From Pseudomonas wuhanensis (GTDB lineage Bacteria; Pseudomonadota; Gammaproteobacteria; Pseudomonadales; Pseudomonadaceae): a DNA stretch of 64,000 nucleotides. The stretch is taken from positions 310,001-374,000 of the forward strand of contig NZ_CP117430.1 of NCBI RefSeq assembly GCF_030687395.1. Reading direction: 5' to 3'. Each line of letters opens with the position of its first letter. The stretch's first letter is position 1. Under the pieces are notes generated by a model, which saw only the letters and a list, made by a program, of their open reading frames with translations, was not told the origin of the DNA and did no database searches. The position numbers and the translations under genes are program-made. This document shows, one piece after another, positions 1 through 7,881 of this stretch.

Positions 1-671
1 TATTGGTCGTTCGGGTCAATCAGCAGCAACACTCGCCCACCTGCGCCGAGCACTTCTCCGGGTTCGGCCATGCGAAGCTGAATTATTCCGTCGATGGGGG
101 CCCGCAAGCTGCTGTCATCGATTTCGCTGTTTAACTGAGCCACTTGCGCCTGTGCCGCGCCAATGGCTGCGCCGACGGCGGACACCTGGGCGCGGGCCGC
201 AGTAACAGCCGCATTGGCGGTGTCGAAGCGTGACTGCTGTTGGTCGATGATCTGGCCGCTGGCGAAACCGCGATTGAACAACGCCTGGGAGCGTTTGAGC
301 TCTTGCTGGGCAAGCAGATGCTCGCTTTGGCGCAGTTTCACATTGGCCTGGGCCGCGGCAAGATTTTCCCGTACGCGTATCACTTCAGCTTCAGCCTGGT
401 TGCGCTGGGCTTCAAGGGTTCGGGTGTCCATGCGGGCCAACAGTTGACCCTGAGTTACCTTGTCGCCTTCTTCCACCAACACTTCAGCCAATCGACCGGG
501 TGTTTTGCTGGCGATTTGCACTTCCGTGGCTTCAAGTCGACCATTGCCGACGTACAACCCTTCGGGCAGTCGGTTGACGGTTGACCGCCAATAACCAAAT
601 CCTCCGGCGGCCAGCAACACAGTCCCCAGTAAAAAAACGAAGAAAAGCGAAGAACGGCTGTGCGTCGACAT
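1..671 (-). CDS. HlyD-family periplasmic adaptor protein (3' end outside window)
   Basis: This is the N-terminal 223 residues of a membrane fusion protein that should link an inner-membrane pump to an outer-membrane channel. Reading back from the ATG at 671, the protein starts MSTHSRSSLFFVFLLG, with one membrane anchor at about residues 8-27. Then come a lipoyl-like half (GRLEATEVQIASKTPGRLAEV) and a long Ala/Gln/Glu-rich helical hairpin with the usual L-A-A-Q-A-N heptads. The second lipoyl half (DSSLRAPIDGIIQLR) reaches the window edge. The pump partner is expected just outside the window. In P. aeruginosa the equivalent gene, as I recall, precedes a YhiH-like ABC exporter. The substrate cannot be told from sequence. 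Confidence 0.88.
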   Translation of the reverse strand, partial: MSTHSRSSLFFVFLLGTVLLAAGGFGYWRSTVNRLPEGLYVGNGRLEATEVQIASKTPGRLAEVLVEEGDKVTQGQLLARMDTRTLEAQRNQAEAEVIRVRENLAAAQANVKLRQSEHLLAQQELKRSQALFNRGFASGQIIDQQQSRFDTANAAVTAARAQVSAVGAAIGAAQAQVAQLNSEIDDSSLRAPIDGIIQLRMAEPGEVLGAGGRVLLLIDPNDQ

Positions 672-800
672 ATCGGCATCCTGCGTCTATAGCGTCCCAG
701 TCTGACAGGAACGCACTTGAGCACCTTGATGTTAGTCAACTGCGGGTCAGGCCTGACCGGTTGGCAAGGTAAGCCAGAGTGGCCGGCGGTTATGCATTAT

Positions 801-1250
801 TTAGCGCAGATCAAGCACCGCTGCCCATTGTTCGGCTGTCACCGGCATCACCGACAGTCGCGAGCCTTTCTGCACCAATGGCATTTCGGCCAGTGCCGTT
901 TGCTGCTTCAGATAATCCAGCTTCAGCACCCTGGGAAACGTCTCGACATGTGCCACATCGATCGCGCTCCAGGCGTTTTTCTCGGCAGTGGCCTTCGGAT
1001 CATAGTAATGACTCTCAGGTTCCAGTGCCGTCGGGTCCGGATAGGCTGCCTCGACAATCTTTCCGATCCCGGCAATCCCAGGCTCAGGGCAGCTGGAGTG
1101 ATAGAAGAAAAATTCGTCGCCCACTGCCATGGCCCTTAAAAAATTGCGCGCCTGGTAGTTGCGAACCCCGTCCCAGCGCGCTCGGCCAAGCTTCTCCAGG
1201 TCATTTATGGAGAGTTCGTCAGGCTCGGATTTCATCAGCCAATAAGCCAT
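801..1250 (-). CDS. EVE domain-containing protein
   Basis: A 149-residue single-domain protein of the EVE family, which has a PUA-like fold and is thought to bind modified nucleobases in nucleic acid. Diagnostic features are the N-terminal MAYWLMKSEPDE, the W-D-G-V-R-N-Y-Q-A-R-N segment at about residues 26-36, and the FFFYHSSC strand near residue 50. The start at 1250 is chosen because family members begin exactly at MxYWLxKSEP; an in-frame ATG 42 bases upstream would add an unconserved tail. The gene lies between the small-protein/cyclo-ligase region and the HlyD adaptor. No methyltransferase or restriction partner is nearby, so this looks like the widespread housekeeping form rather than a defence gene. 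Confidence 0.93.
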   Translation of the reverse strand: MAYWLMKSEPDELSINDLEKLGRARWDGVRNYQARNFLRAMAVGDEFFFYHSSCPEPGIAGIGKIVEAAYPDPTALEPESHYYDPKATAEKNAWSAIDVAHVETFPRVLKLDYLKQQTALAEMPLVQKGSRLSVMPVTAEQWAAVLDLR

Positions 1251-1451
1251 GGTTTTGCTCCTTGCGAGGTGGGTGGGGAAGTTGTCAGGCAATTTTATGA
1301 CAAACCGACAGTCGGTTGACGCCAGCGTTTGCGTGTCGGTTCACGTTGTCGCAAAATGCCGGCCTTCCAAGCTTGACGCTGCTGCACGGCCTACACCTAA
1401 AACGGAAACCGCTGCTGTCATCGTGTTGATGTGCCTTGAGGGGGGCAATCG

Positions 1452-1601
1452 ATGAAACGCAAACCGGATTTACTATGGATATTGGTTATTTTGTTCGGTT
1501 TGGGCGTCGTGACCACCGGCTATGCCCAAAGCCTGTGGGCCAACAAGACCGATGCTCCCGTCGAGCTCGCGCAGCAACAGCCATCGGCCTTCAAACGCTG
1601 A
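1452..1601 (+). CDS. Small membrane-anchored protein, 49 aa, unknown function
   Basis: A 49-codon ORF starting MKRKPDLLWILVILFGLGVV and ending SAFKR. One hydrophobic segment at about residues 7-24 follows a basic N terminus (KRK), and a polar Q-rich tail follows it; this suggests a single-pass membrane protein or an uncleaved signal anchor with the tail outside. A G-rich stretch (GAGGGGGGC) precedes the ATG by about six bases and can serve as ribosome binding site. The gene is convergent with the cyclo-ligase gene, 35 bases away. I believe pseudomonads keep a small hypothetical gene at this position, but that is recollection, not a search. No function is assigned. Confidence 0.6.
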   Translation: MKRKPDLLWILVILFGLGVVTTGYAQSLWANKTDAPVELAQQQPSAFKR

Positions 1602-1636
1602 AGCTGTCTTTTGGACGCCGCTGATTTCAGTGGCGT

Positions 1637-2242
1637 CTAGTTCGCGAAATACCACGCCTTGTCCGTGACCGTTCCCTGTAGCGGCACATCCCAGCTCGCC
1701 TGAGCCAAACGTTGAACCTTCTGACATTCATGGGCCAGGCCCAACAGCGTCGGCTTGCGCCAGTTTTTGCGGCGCGCCAGGTACGCCAGGCTCCGGTCGT
1801 AGAAACCACCGCCCATTCCCAGGCGTCCGCCGACATCGTCAAACCCCACCAGCGGCAACAACACCAGATCCAGCGCCCAGACCTTGCGTTGTCGGGCGAT
1901 GTTGTGCAGAGGTTCGGGGATGCGAAAACGATTGGGTTTGAGCTTTTCGCCGGGACGAATCCGCTGGAACACCATTTTGGTTCGTGGCCAGGCACTGAGC
2001 ACTGGCAGATACGTCGCCTTGCCCCGACGTTGCGCGGCACGCATCAGCAAGCGCGGATCGATTTCACCGTCGGTGGGCAGGTACAGGGAGATGTGTTTTG
2101 CGCGACGGAACAGCGGGTGCCGGGCCAATTGCTTATACAGCCCGCGAGCGGCCTCGCGCTGCTGACTGGGGGTCAGTGCGCGGCGGGCCTTGCGCAGCAT
2201 GCGTCGAAGTTGCGGTCGGGGCAGCAGCGCAGGTTCGGTCAT
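1637..2242 (-). CDS. fau: 5-formyltetrahydrofolate cyclo-ligase
   Basis: A 201-residue enzyme that converts 5-formyl-THF to 5,10-methenyl-THF with ATP, rescuing a folate form made as a side product of serine hydroxymethyltransferase. The family signature GMGGGFYDR (about residues 142-150) forms the ATP/folate site, and the N terminus has the typical R-x-x-L-R-K-A-R-R helix. The gene lies immediately downstream of the 6S RNA gene on the same strand, an arrangement shared with E. coli (ssrS-ygfA), and the two may be co-transcribed by read-through past the hairpin at 2286-2320. It is functionally linked to the glycine cleavage genes at 10.8-15.5 kb through one-carbon metabolism. Confidence 0.95.
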   Translation of the reverse strand: MTEPALLPRPQLRRMLRKARRALTPSQQREAARGLYKQLARHPLFRRAKHISLYLPTDGEIDPRLLMRAAQRRGKATYLPVLSAWPRTKMVFQRIRPGEKLKPNRFRIPEPLHNIARQRKVWALDLVLLPLVGFDDVGGRLGMGGGFYDRSLAYLARRKNWRKPTLLGLAHECQKVQRLAQASWDVPLQGTVTDKAWYFAN

Positions 2243-2285
2243 GGATTAAGGCTTCGCAAGTGCGGGTACTGAAAGCGTACCCGTA

Positions 2286-2320
2286 AAAACACCGATGCCG
2301 GTATGAAAACCGGCATCGGA
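2286..2320 (-). terminator. Rho-independent terminator downstream of 6S RNA
   Basis: A perfect 11-bp inverted repeat (CCGATGCCGGT / ACCGGCATCGG at 2292-2302 and 2309-2319) with a 6-base loop. On the minus strand it is followed by TGTTTTTA. It lies between the 6S RNA 3' end and the start of fau, so it likely terminates most 6S transcripts. Confidence 0.7.
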
Positions 2321-2327
2321 TTGAAAT

Positions 2328-2508
2328 CAGGCTCCCCGGATGAACCGCTGTCGACTTAGCCCTTGAACCCGAAAGTTCAAGGTGGAAGATGCAGTAGGCT
2401 TTAAGGCTTTCCGTCTAGCGGACATGCACACCAGCCCAACGTGCAACCTCCAGGGTAGTGCGAATCGGCTCAGGGACGTCGTCAACTGGCAAGCACCCCA
2501 GGGAGTGA
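2328..2508 (-). ncRNA. ssrS: 6S RNA
   Basis: Read on the minus strand, the segment carries the landmarks of 6S RNA, the sigma70-RNA-polymerase decoy that accumulates in stationary phase. They are CCCTGAGCCGAT in the 5' arm, GGAAAGCCTTAA on the 3' side of the central bubble, and the 3' hairpin CACCTTGAAC...GGGTTCAAGGG. The closing stem pairs CTCCCTGG (2498-2505) with CCGGGGAG (2332-2339). A TATACT -10 box lies at 2513-2518 just upstream. Location between zapA and fau matches the classical gene order. Ends are estimated from the closing stem and are good to a few bases. Confidence 0.92.
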
Positions 2509-2537
2509 TGCGAGTATACCCCAAGCGGTTACGCGAA

Positions 2538-2855
2538 TCAGCCCTTGGTGACGTCCGGATCGGTCGACAGCGCCAGATCGACGCGGTCCAGCAGGTCGCG
2601 AACCTGCTCACGGGTCGAGCCGCTGGCCTGCACATCCGGGCGTTCTTCCTTGTGCAGAAGATCGTGCGTGATGTTCAGCGCGGCCATCACGGCGATGCGG
2701 TCGGCGCCGATGACTTTGCCGCTGCTGCGGATTTCGCGCATCTTGCCGTCCAGGTAACGGGCAGCGCTGATCAGGTTGCTGCGCTCTTCCTGGGGGCAGA
2801 TGATCGAATATTCTTTGTCGAGGATCTGCACGGTAACGCTATTGCTTGAACTCAT
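2538..2855 (-). CDS. zapA: Cell division protein ZapA
   Basis: A 105-residue FtsZ-associated protein that bundles FtsZ filaments at mid-cell. The N-terminal globular part (V-T-V-Q-I-L-D-K-E-Y-S-I-I-C-P) is followed by the conserved A-A-R-Y-L-D-G-K-M segment at about residues 31-39 and a helical tail with a D-R-I-A-V-M-A-A-L-N-I-T-H motif. Its ATG overlaps the stop of the upstream coiled-coil gene by 4 bases, so the two are translationally coupled. The 6S RNA gene follows directly. Confidence 0.95.
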   Translation of the reverse strand: MSSSNSVTVQILDKEYSIICPQEERSNLISAARYLDGKMREIRSSGKVIGADRIAVMAALNITHDLLHKEERPDVQASGSTREQVRDLLDRVDLALSTDPDVTKG

Positions 2856-3061
2856 GAGTCTTGCTCCAGGGCCTTGAGGCGCGAAATCATCGATTCGACC
2901 TTACGCCGGGCGATTTCATTTTTTTCAATGAGGTGCGCGCGTTCCTCGCGCCAGGTCTTTTCTTGAGCTAGTAAGAGTGCGTTTTGACTCTTTAGTTGCT
3001 CGACTCGGGTAATCAGCAGCTCGAGTCTGGCCATCAGCGCTTGCAGGTCGGTGTCTTCCAT
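2852..3061 (-). CDS. TIGR02449-type coiled-coil protein (ZapB-like)
   Basis: A small acidic/basic alpha-helical protein of 69 residues starting MEDTDLQALMARLELL; an in-frame ATG 9 bases upstream is an alternative. Leucine/isoleucine heptads run through almost the whole length (LQALMARLELLITRVEQL), predicting a parallel coiled coil like that of ZapB. Its stop overlaps the zapA start (ATGA). The family is usually annotated only as TIGR02449. A role beside ZapA in divisome assembly is inferred from coupling and fold. Confidence 0.85.
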   Translation of the reverse strand: MEDTDLQALMARLELLITRVEQLKSQNALLLAQEKTWREERAHLIEKNEIARRKVESMISRLKALEQDS

Positions 3062-3186
3062 TGTGTCCACGTGTTCGTCTGATGGGAGGTAGCTGGCGGA
3101 CAGCCTTTAATAGTCTTGGCGAGTCTGTCGATGTAGGATACAAGGCCTTCATTCTAGACATAGCGCCGTCTGGCGCCTAGCTGCCC

Positions 3187-3741
3187 ATGCCCATTCAGAA
3201 TTCTCCGTACCAAGCCTTTGCCACCCTGCTGAGCACCAGCGGCCATCCCGTCTCGCCTGCCGAACTGCACGGCCTGTTGCTCGGCCGCAGTTGCGCCGGT
3301 GCCGGTTTCGATGCCGACAGCTGGTTGGCAGACGCCGGCGAGCTGCTCGAAGGCGAGCCGCAAGACAACGTTCGCAACGCCTTGATCGGCCTGCAAGAGA
3401 TGGTCAAGGGCGAGCTGACCAGCGACGACATGACCGTGGTTCTGCTGCTGCCGAGCGACGACGCGCCGCTCACCGAGCGTGCGGCTGCACTGGGCCAATG
3501 GTGCCAAGGCTTCCTTACCGGCTTCGGTTTGACCCGCCGCGAGTATGCCTTGAGCTCTGAAGCCACCGAAGTGCTGCAGGATCTGGCCGCCATTTCTCAG
3601 GTGCAAGACGCCCTGGAAGAGTCCGACGACGGCGAAAGCGACTACATGGAAGTCATGGAGTACCTGCGCGTCGCTCCGTTGCTGCTGTTCACCGAAACCA
3701 AGAAAACCGACGAAGCGGCTGCCAAACCGTCGTTGCATTAA
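3187..3741 (+). CDS. YgfB/YecA-type UPF0149 family protein
   Basis: A 184-residue all-helical protein of the UPF0149 family. The family core includes a conserved L-H-G-L-L-x-G motif (here [13 protein letters not shown] at about residues 22-34) and W-C-Q-G-F-L-x-G-F-G near residue 105. The gene is first in an apparent operon: pepP follows after 27 bases, and the divergent promoter region of zapA lies upstream. In P. aeruginosa the orthologous gene has, as I recall, been linked to control of beta-lactam resistance; whether this one acts the same way is unknown. Confidence 0.9.
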   Translation: MPIQNSPYQAFATLLSTSGHPVSPAELHGLLLGRSCAGAGFDADSWLADAGELLEGEPQDNVRNALIGLQEMVKGELTSDDMTVVLLLPSDDAPLTERAAALGQWCQGFLTGFGLTRREYALSSEATEVLQDLAAISQVQDALEESDDGESDYMEVMEYLRVAPLLLFTETKKTDEAAAKPSLH

Positions 3742-3768
3742 TCGCGTGCAAGGGAAAGCCATCTGCCC

Positions 3769-5103
3769 ATGATTCATATCCCGAAATCGGAATACAGCCG
3801 TCGCCGCAAGGCGCTGATGGCGCAGATGGAACCCAACAGCATCGCCATCCTGCCCGCCGCCGCGGTGGCCATTCGTAACCGTGACGTCGAGCACGTCTAC
3901 CGTCAGGACAGCGACTTCCAGTACCTCAGCGGTTTCCCCGAGCCTCAAGCCGTCATCGTCTTGATGCCCGGCCGTGAGCACGGTGAATACGTGCTGTTTT
4001 GCCGGGAACGTAATGCCGAACGGGAATTGTGGGACGGCTTGCGCGCTGGCCAGGAAGGCGCTATCCGTGATTTTGGCGCCGACGATGCATTCCCCATCAC
4101 CGATATCGACGACATCCTGCCGGGCCTGATCGAAGGCCGCGACCGGGTGTATTCGGCCATGGGCAGCAACCCGGAGTTCGATCGGCATCTGATGGACTGG
4201 ATCAACGTGATCCGCTCCAAAGCGCACCTCGGCGCCCAGCCGCCGAATGAATTCGTTGCCCTGGATCATCTGCTTCACGACATGCGCCTGTATAAATCGG
4301 CGGCAGAAGTGAAAGTGATGCGCGAAGCCGCACGGATTTCCGCCCAGGCCCATATTCGGGCGATGCAGGCCAGCCGTGCCGGTTTGCATGAATTCAGCCT
4401 CGAAGCCGAACTCGATTACGAGTTCCGCAAGGGCGGGGCGAAGATGCCGGCCTACGGTTCGATCGTCGCCGCCGGGCGCAACAGCTGCATCCTGCATTAC
4501 CAGCAGAATGATGCGGTGCTCAAGGACGGCGATCTGGTGCTGATCGACGCCGGATGCGAGATCGACTGCTACGCCAGCGATATCACCCGCACCTGGCCGG
4601 TCAACGGCAAATATTCACCGGAACAGAAGGCGATCTACGAGCTGGTGCTGGCTTCCCAGGAAGCGGCGTTTGCCGAGATCGCACCGAACAAACACTGGAA
4701 CCAGGCGCACGAAGCCACGGTCCGGGTGATTACTGCCGGTCTGGTGAAGTTGGGCCTGTTGCAGGGCGACGTCGACGAGTTGATCGCCAACGAAGCCTAC
4801 AAAGCGTTTTACATGCACCGCGCCGGCCACTGGCTGGGCATGGACGTGCACGATGTCGGCGAGTACAAGGTCGGCGGCGAATGGCGCGTGCTGGAAGTCG
4901 GCATGGCGCTGACCGTGGAGCCGGGTATTTACATTGCTCCGGACAACCAGAACGTGGCGAAGAAATGGCGCGGCATCGGCGTGCGCATCGAGGACGACGT
5001 GGTGGTGACCAAGACCGGTTGTGAAATCCTGACCAACGGCGTGCCGAAAACGGTCGCCGAGATCGAGGCCTTGATGGCCGCCGCGCGGACACAAGCGGCA
5101 TGA
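3769..5103 (+). CDS. pepP: Xaa-Pro aminopeptidase P
   Basis: A 444-residue proline-specific aminopeptidase that removes N-terminal residues preceding proline. The pita-bread metallopeptidase domain fills the C-terminal half, and the five metal ligands can be placed: D260 (LIDAG), D271 (SDITRTWP), H354 (HRAGHWLG), E384 (TVEPGIY) and E408 (VRIEDD). The N-terminal creatinase-like domain starts IPKSEYSRRRKALM. Length matches the E. coli enzyme. Its stop overlaps the ubiH ATG by 4 bases, so a housekeeping peptidase is coupled to ubiquinone synthesis genes, an old gammaproteobacterial arrangement. Confidence 0.97.
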   Translation: MIHIPKSEYSRRRKALMAQMEPNSIAILPAAAVAIRNRDVEHVYRQDSDFQYLSGFPEPQAVIVLMPGREHGEYVLFCRERNAERELWDGLRAGQEGAIRDFGADDAFPITDIDDILPGLIEGRDRVYSAMGSNPEFDRHLMDWINVIRSKAHLGAQPPNEFVALDHLLHDMRLYKSAAEVKVMREAARISAQAHIRAMQASRAGLHEFSLEAELDYEFRKGGAKMPAYGSIVAAGRNSCILHYQQNDAVLKDGDLVLIDAGCEIDCYASDITRTWPVNGKYSPEQKAIYELVLASQEAAFAEIAPNKHWNQAHEATVRVITAGLVKLGLLQGDVDELIANEAYKAFYMHRAGHWLGMDVHDVGEYKVGGEWRVLEVGMALTVEPGIYIAPDNQNVAKKWRGIGVRIEDDVVVTKTGCEILTNGVPKTVAEIEALMAAARTQAA

Positions 5104-6287
5104 GTCGAGTCAATCTGGCAATCATCGGCGGTGGTCTGGTCGGCGCCAGCCTGGCGTTGGCTTTACAGGCGGGGGCCAAGGCCCGTGGCTGGAAGATCGT
5201 GCTGATCGAACCGTTTGCCCCCGGCCACACGTACCAACCGAGCTATGACGCCCGTTCTTCGGCGCTGTCGTTCGGCGCCCGGCAGATTTATCAACGGTTG
5301 GGCGTGTGGCAGGAAATCTCCCGCCGTGCCGAGCCGATCAAGCAAATTCATGTCTCCGACCGTGGACGTTTCTCCACCGCGCGGCTGTCGGCGATGGAAG
5401 AGGGCGTTCCGGCGCTCGGTTATGTGGTGGAAAACGCCTGGCTCGGCCAATGCCTCTGGCAAAGTCTGGACAAGGACGTGATCAGTTGGCGTTGCCCGGC
5501 GGAAGTCACCCGCATGGAACCGCTGACCGACGGCTATCGCCTGACGCTCAACGATGAAACCATCCTGGAATGTGACCTTGCGGTGCTCGCCGATGGCGGC
5601 CGTTCCGGCTTGCGTGAGCAACTGGGTATCGGCATCAAGAAACGCCCGTATAACCAGAGCGCGCTGATCGCCAACATCACCCCCAGTGAAGCGCACAACG
5701 GCATGGCCTTCGAGCGTTTCACCGACGATGGCCCTATGGCCTTGCTGCCGTTGCCGGACAATCGCTGCGCTTTGGTCTGGACCCGTTTGGGCATGGACGC
5801 GCAGCGGCTGGCCGCCCTGGATGACCGCAGCTTTCTCGGCGAGTTGCAGGACATCTTCGGTTATCGCCTCGGCACGCTGAAGCAGGTCGGCGTACGGCAT
5901 TTATATCCGCTGTCGCTGATCGAAGCCGAGGAACAAGTCCGCCCGCATCTGGCGATTCTCGGCAATGCCGCCCACAGCCTGCATCCGATTGCCGGGCAAG
6001 GGTTCAACCTGTCCCTGCGCGATGCCCAGGCGTTGGCCGACAGTTTGTTGGGCAGCGAGACAGCCCCCGGCGATTTTGCCACCTTGCAGGCTTATCGCGA
6101 GCGCCAGCGTCTGGACCAGAGCCTGACCGTGGGTTTCTCCGATCAGGTCACCCGGCTGTTCGGCAGCACCCAGCCGCTGGTTTCCCTGGGTCGCAACATT
6201 GGGCTGCTCGGCCTCGATCTGCTGCCGCCAGCCAAGCGCTGGTTCGCCCGGCAGGCCATGGGCTTGGGTACGCGTCCCGATGAGTAA
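5100..6287 (+). CDS. ubiH: 2-octaprenyl-6-methoxyphenol hydroxylase UbiH
   Basis: A 395-residue class A flavoprotein monooxygenase that hydroxylates ring position 1 in aerobic ubiquinone synthesis. The Rossmann FAD motif is IIGGGLVGASLALAL (about residues 8-22). The second FAD/ribityl motif is GNAAHSLHPIAGQGFNL near residue 290, the family hallmark. An ADGGRSGLRE (DG-type) motif lies near 165. The 4-base overlap with pepP and the second hydroxylase gene downstream define an operon. UbiH was chosen over UbiI/UbiF by operon position beside pepP; the paralogue at 6409 is the other hydroxylase. Confidence 0.93.
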   Translation: MSRVNLAIIGGGLVGASLALALQAGAKARGWKIVLIEPFAPGHTYQPSYDARSSALSFGARQIYQRLGVWQEISRRAEPIKQIHVSDRGRFSTARLSAMEEGVPALGYVVENAWLGQCLWQSLDKDVISWRCPAEVTRMEPLTDGYRLTLNDETILECDLAVLADGGRSGLREQLGIGIKKRPYNQSALIANITPSEAHNGMAFERFTDDGPMALLPLPDNRCALVWTRLGMDAQRLAALDDRSFLGELQDIFGYRLGTLKQVGVRHLYPLSLIEAEEQVRPHLAILGNAAHSLHPIAGQGFNLSLRDAQALADSLLGSETAPGDFATLQAYRERQRLDQSLTVGFSDQVTRLFGSTQPLVSLGRNIGLLGLDLLPPAKRWFARQAMGLGTRPDE

Positions 6288-6405
6288 GCGAAAACCGGGC
6301 AGGGTGCACCTGCAAGTTGATATTCATGGCGGCGCGAGCACTTGGGTGAAGCGGGTCGAGAAAAACCTTTATGTGCGGCTCAAGCCGCAAGCGAGACAGG
6401 CTTAA
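6280..6405 (+). CDS. Small basic ORF (41 aa) overlapping the ubiH 3' end
   Basis: A 41-codon ORF (starts MSKRKPGRVHLQVDIH, ends KPQARQA) whose ATG lies inside the last codons of ubiH and whose stop is 3 bases before the ubiI ATG. It fills the gap exactly and is very basic, with many K/R. Both properties fit either a real coupled small protein or a chance ORF bridging translation between the two hydroxylases. I recognise no domain. Confidence 0.45.
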   Translation: MSKRKPGRVHLQVDIHGGASTWVKRVEKNLYVRLKPQARQA

Positions 6406-6408
6406 AGC

Positions 6409-7632
6409 ATGGAAATGCGCGCAGATCTGCTGATTGTCGGGGCCGGAATGGTCGGCAGTGCCCTGGCGCTGGCGTTACAAAACAGCGGGCTCGAAGTCCT
6501 GCTACTGGACGGTAGCCCCCTGAGCGTCAAACCCTTCGATGGGCAGGCTCCGTTCGAGCCGCGGGTGAGTGCCTTGTCGGCGGCCAGCCAGCGAATACTC
6601 GAACGCCTGGGCGTTTGGGAAGGCATTGCCAATCGACGCAGTAGTCCCTACACCGACATGCACGTCTGGGACGGCAGCGGTACTGGGCAAATTCATTTCT
6701 CGGCGACTAGCGTCCATGCCGAAGTGCTCGGGCATATCGTCGAGAACCGCGTGGTTCAGGACGCGCTGCTCGACCGACTGCACGACTGCGATCTCGGGAT
6801 GCTGGCCAATGCGCGTCTGGAGCAGATGCGCCGCTCCGGTGACGACTGGCTGCTGACCCTGGCCGATGGCCGCACCTTGCGGGCCCCTTTGGTGATCGCG
6901 GCGGATGGCGCCAACTCGGCGGTGCGACGCCTGACCGGCGTTGCGACTCGCGAGTGGGATTACATGCACCACGCGATCGTCACCAGTGTGCGCTGCGCAA
7001 AACCTCATCAAATGACCGCGTGGCAACGATTCACCGACAACGGCCCGCTGGCGTTTCTGCCGCTGGAACGGGACGGTCAACAGGATTGGTGCTCGATTGT
7101 CTGGTCGACCACGCCCAGCGAAGCCGAACGCCTGATGGCGCTGGGCGACGAAGGCTTCTGCAAGGAGCTGGAACGGGCCTTCGAAGGTTGCCTCGGCACG
7201 GTGCTCAGCGTCGACCCGCGTGTGTGCGTGCCGCTGCGTCAGCGTCATGCCAAGCGGTATGTGGCTGAAGGCCTGGCGCTGATCGGAGACGCAGCCCATA
7301 CCATCCATCCGCTGGCCGGGCAGGGTGTGAACCTCGGTTTCCTCGATGCCGCGGTGCTGGCCGAAGTGCTGCTGCAAGCGGCCGCGCGTGGTGAGCGGTT
7401 AGCGGACGTGAAAGTGCTCAGTCGCTTTGAGCGTCGGCGTATGCCCCACAACCTGGCATTGATGGCGGCGATGGAAGGGTTCGAGCGACTGTTCCAGGCC
7501 GACCCGTTGCCGGTGCGCTGGTTGCGTAATACCGGGTTGAAGATGGTCGATCAGATGCCCGAGGCCAAGGCGTTATTCGTGCGTGAGGCGCTTGGGTTGA
7601 TTGGGGATCTGCCGGCGTTGGCCAAGGCTTGA
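6409..7632 (+). CDS. ubiI: FAD-dependent ubiquinone hydroxylase (UbiI/VisC type)
   Basis: A 407-residue paralogue of UbiH. Seen are the FAD Rossmann motif LIVGAGMVGSALALAL near the N terminus, the AADGANSAVRRLTG segment (about residues 165-178), and GDAAHTIHPLAGQGVNLGF near residue 292. It should catalyse one of the three ring hydroxylations of ubiquinone, most likely at C5. UbiF (C6) cannot be excluded from sequence alone. It is last in the ygfB-like, pepP, ubiH, ubiI cluster, and a REP doublet follows its stop. Confidence 0.9.
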   Translation: MEMRADLLIVGAGMVGSALALALQNSGLEVLLLDGSPLSVKPFDGQAPFEPRVSALSAASQRILERLGVWEGIANRRSSPYTDMHVWDGSGTGQIHFSATSVHAEVLGHIVENRVVQDALLDRLHDCDLGMLANARLEQMRRSGDDWLLTLADGRTLRAPLVIAADGANSAVRRLTGVATREWDYMHHAIVTSVRCAKPHQMTAWQRFTDNGPLAFLPLERDGQQDWCSIVWSTTPSEAERLMALGDEGFCKELERAFEGCLGTVLSVDPRVCVPLRQRHAKRYVAEGLALIGDAAHTIHPLAGQGVNLGFLDAAVLAEVLLQAAARGERLADVKVLSRFERRRMPHNLALMAAMEGFERLFQADPLPVRWLRNTGLKMVDQMPEAKALFVREALGLIGDLPALAKA

Positions 7633-7655
7633 AATTTTCGCTGCAGTAGCTGGCC

Positions 7656-7752
7656 CCATCGCGGGCAAGCCCGCTCCCACAAGGATCTTCAGCGCTCACA
7701 CATAATGCATTAACAGCTGAATACCTGTGGGAGCGGGCTTGCCCGCGATGGC
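7656..7752. repeat. REP doublet (REPIN)
   Basis: Two inverted copies of the CATCGCGGGCAAGCCCGCTC-type REP, at about 7657-7682 and 7724-7750, separated by about 40 bases of unrelated sequence. Together they can fold into a long hairpin. It lies between ubiI and the iron-binding protein gene. Confidence 0.9.
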
Positions 7753-7825
7753 GGCAGATCAGCCACCTCATATCCCAGGCTATGCAACATCCGGTAACGC
7801 CTCCACTCACTGTTCGATTGAGAAG

Positions 7826-7844
7826 CGAAATGTGAGTCCTTATC
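7826..7844 (+). promoter_or_regulatory. Possible Fur-like site upstream of the iron-binding protein
   Basis: CGAAATGTGAGTCCTTATC agrees with the 19-bp Fur consensus at about 12 of 19 positions, the best half being TTATC. It sits 38 bases before the start codon. The match is weak; it is recorded because the downstream genes encode a ferric iron transporter. Confidence 0.3.
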
Positions 7845-7881
7845 ATTTGGCATCACTTCCCCATTTCGAGAGACCGCTTCC

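Noticed and set aside
1613..1636. Hairpin between the 49-residue gene and fau as a terminator
   Set aside because: The stem is short and no T run follows on either strand.
3154..4497. A 447-codon minus-strand frame across the ygfB-like gene and pepP
   Set aside because: Overlaps two genes with complete family motifs; no ribosome site and no recognisable domain.
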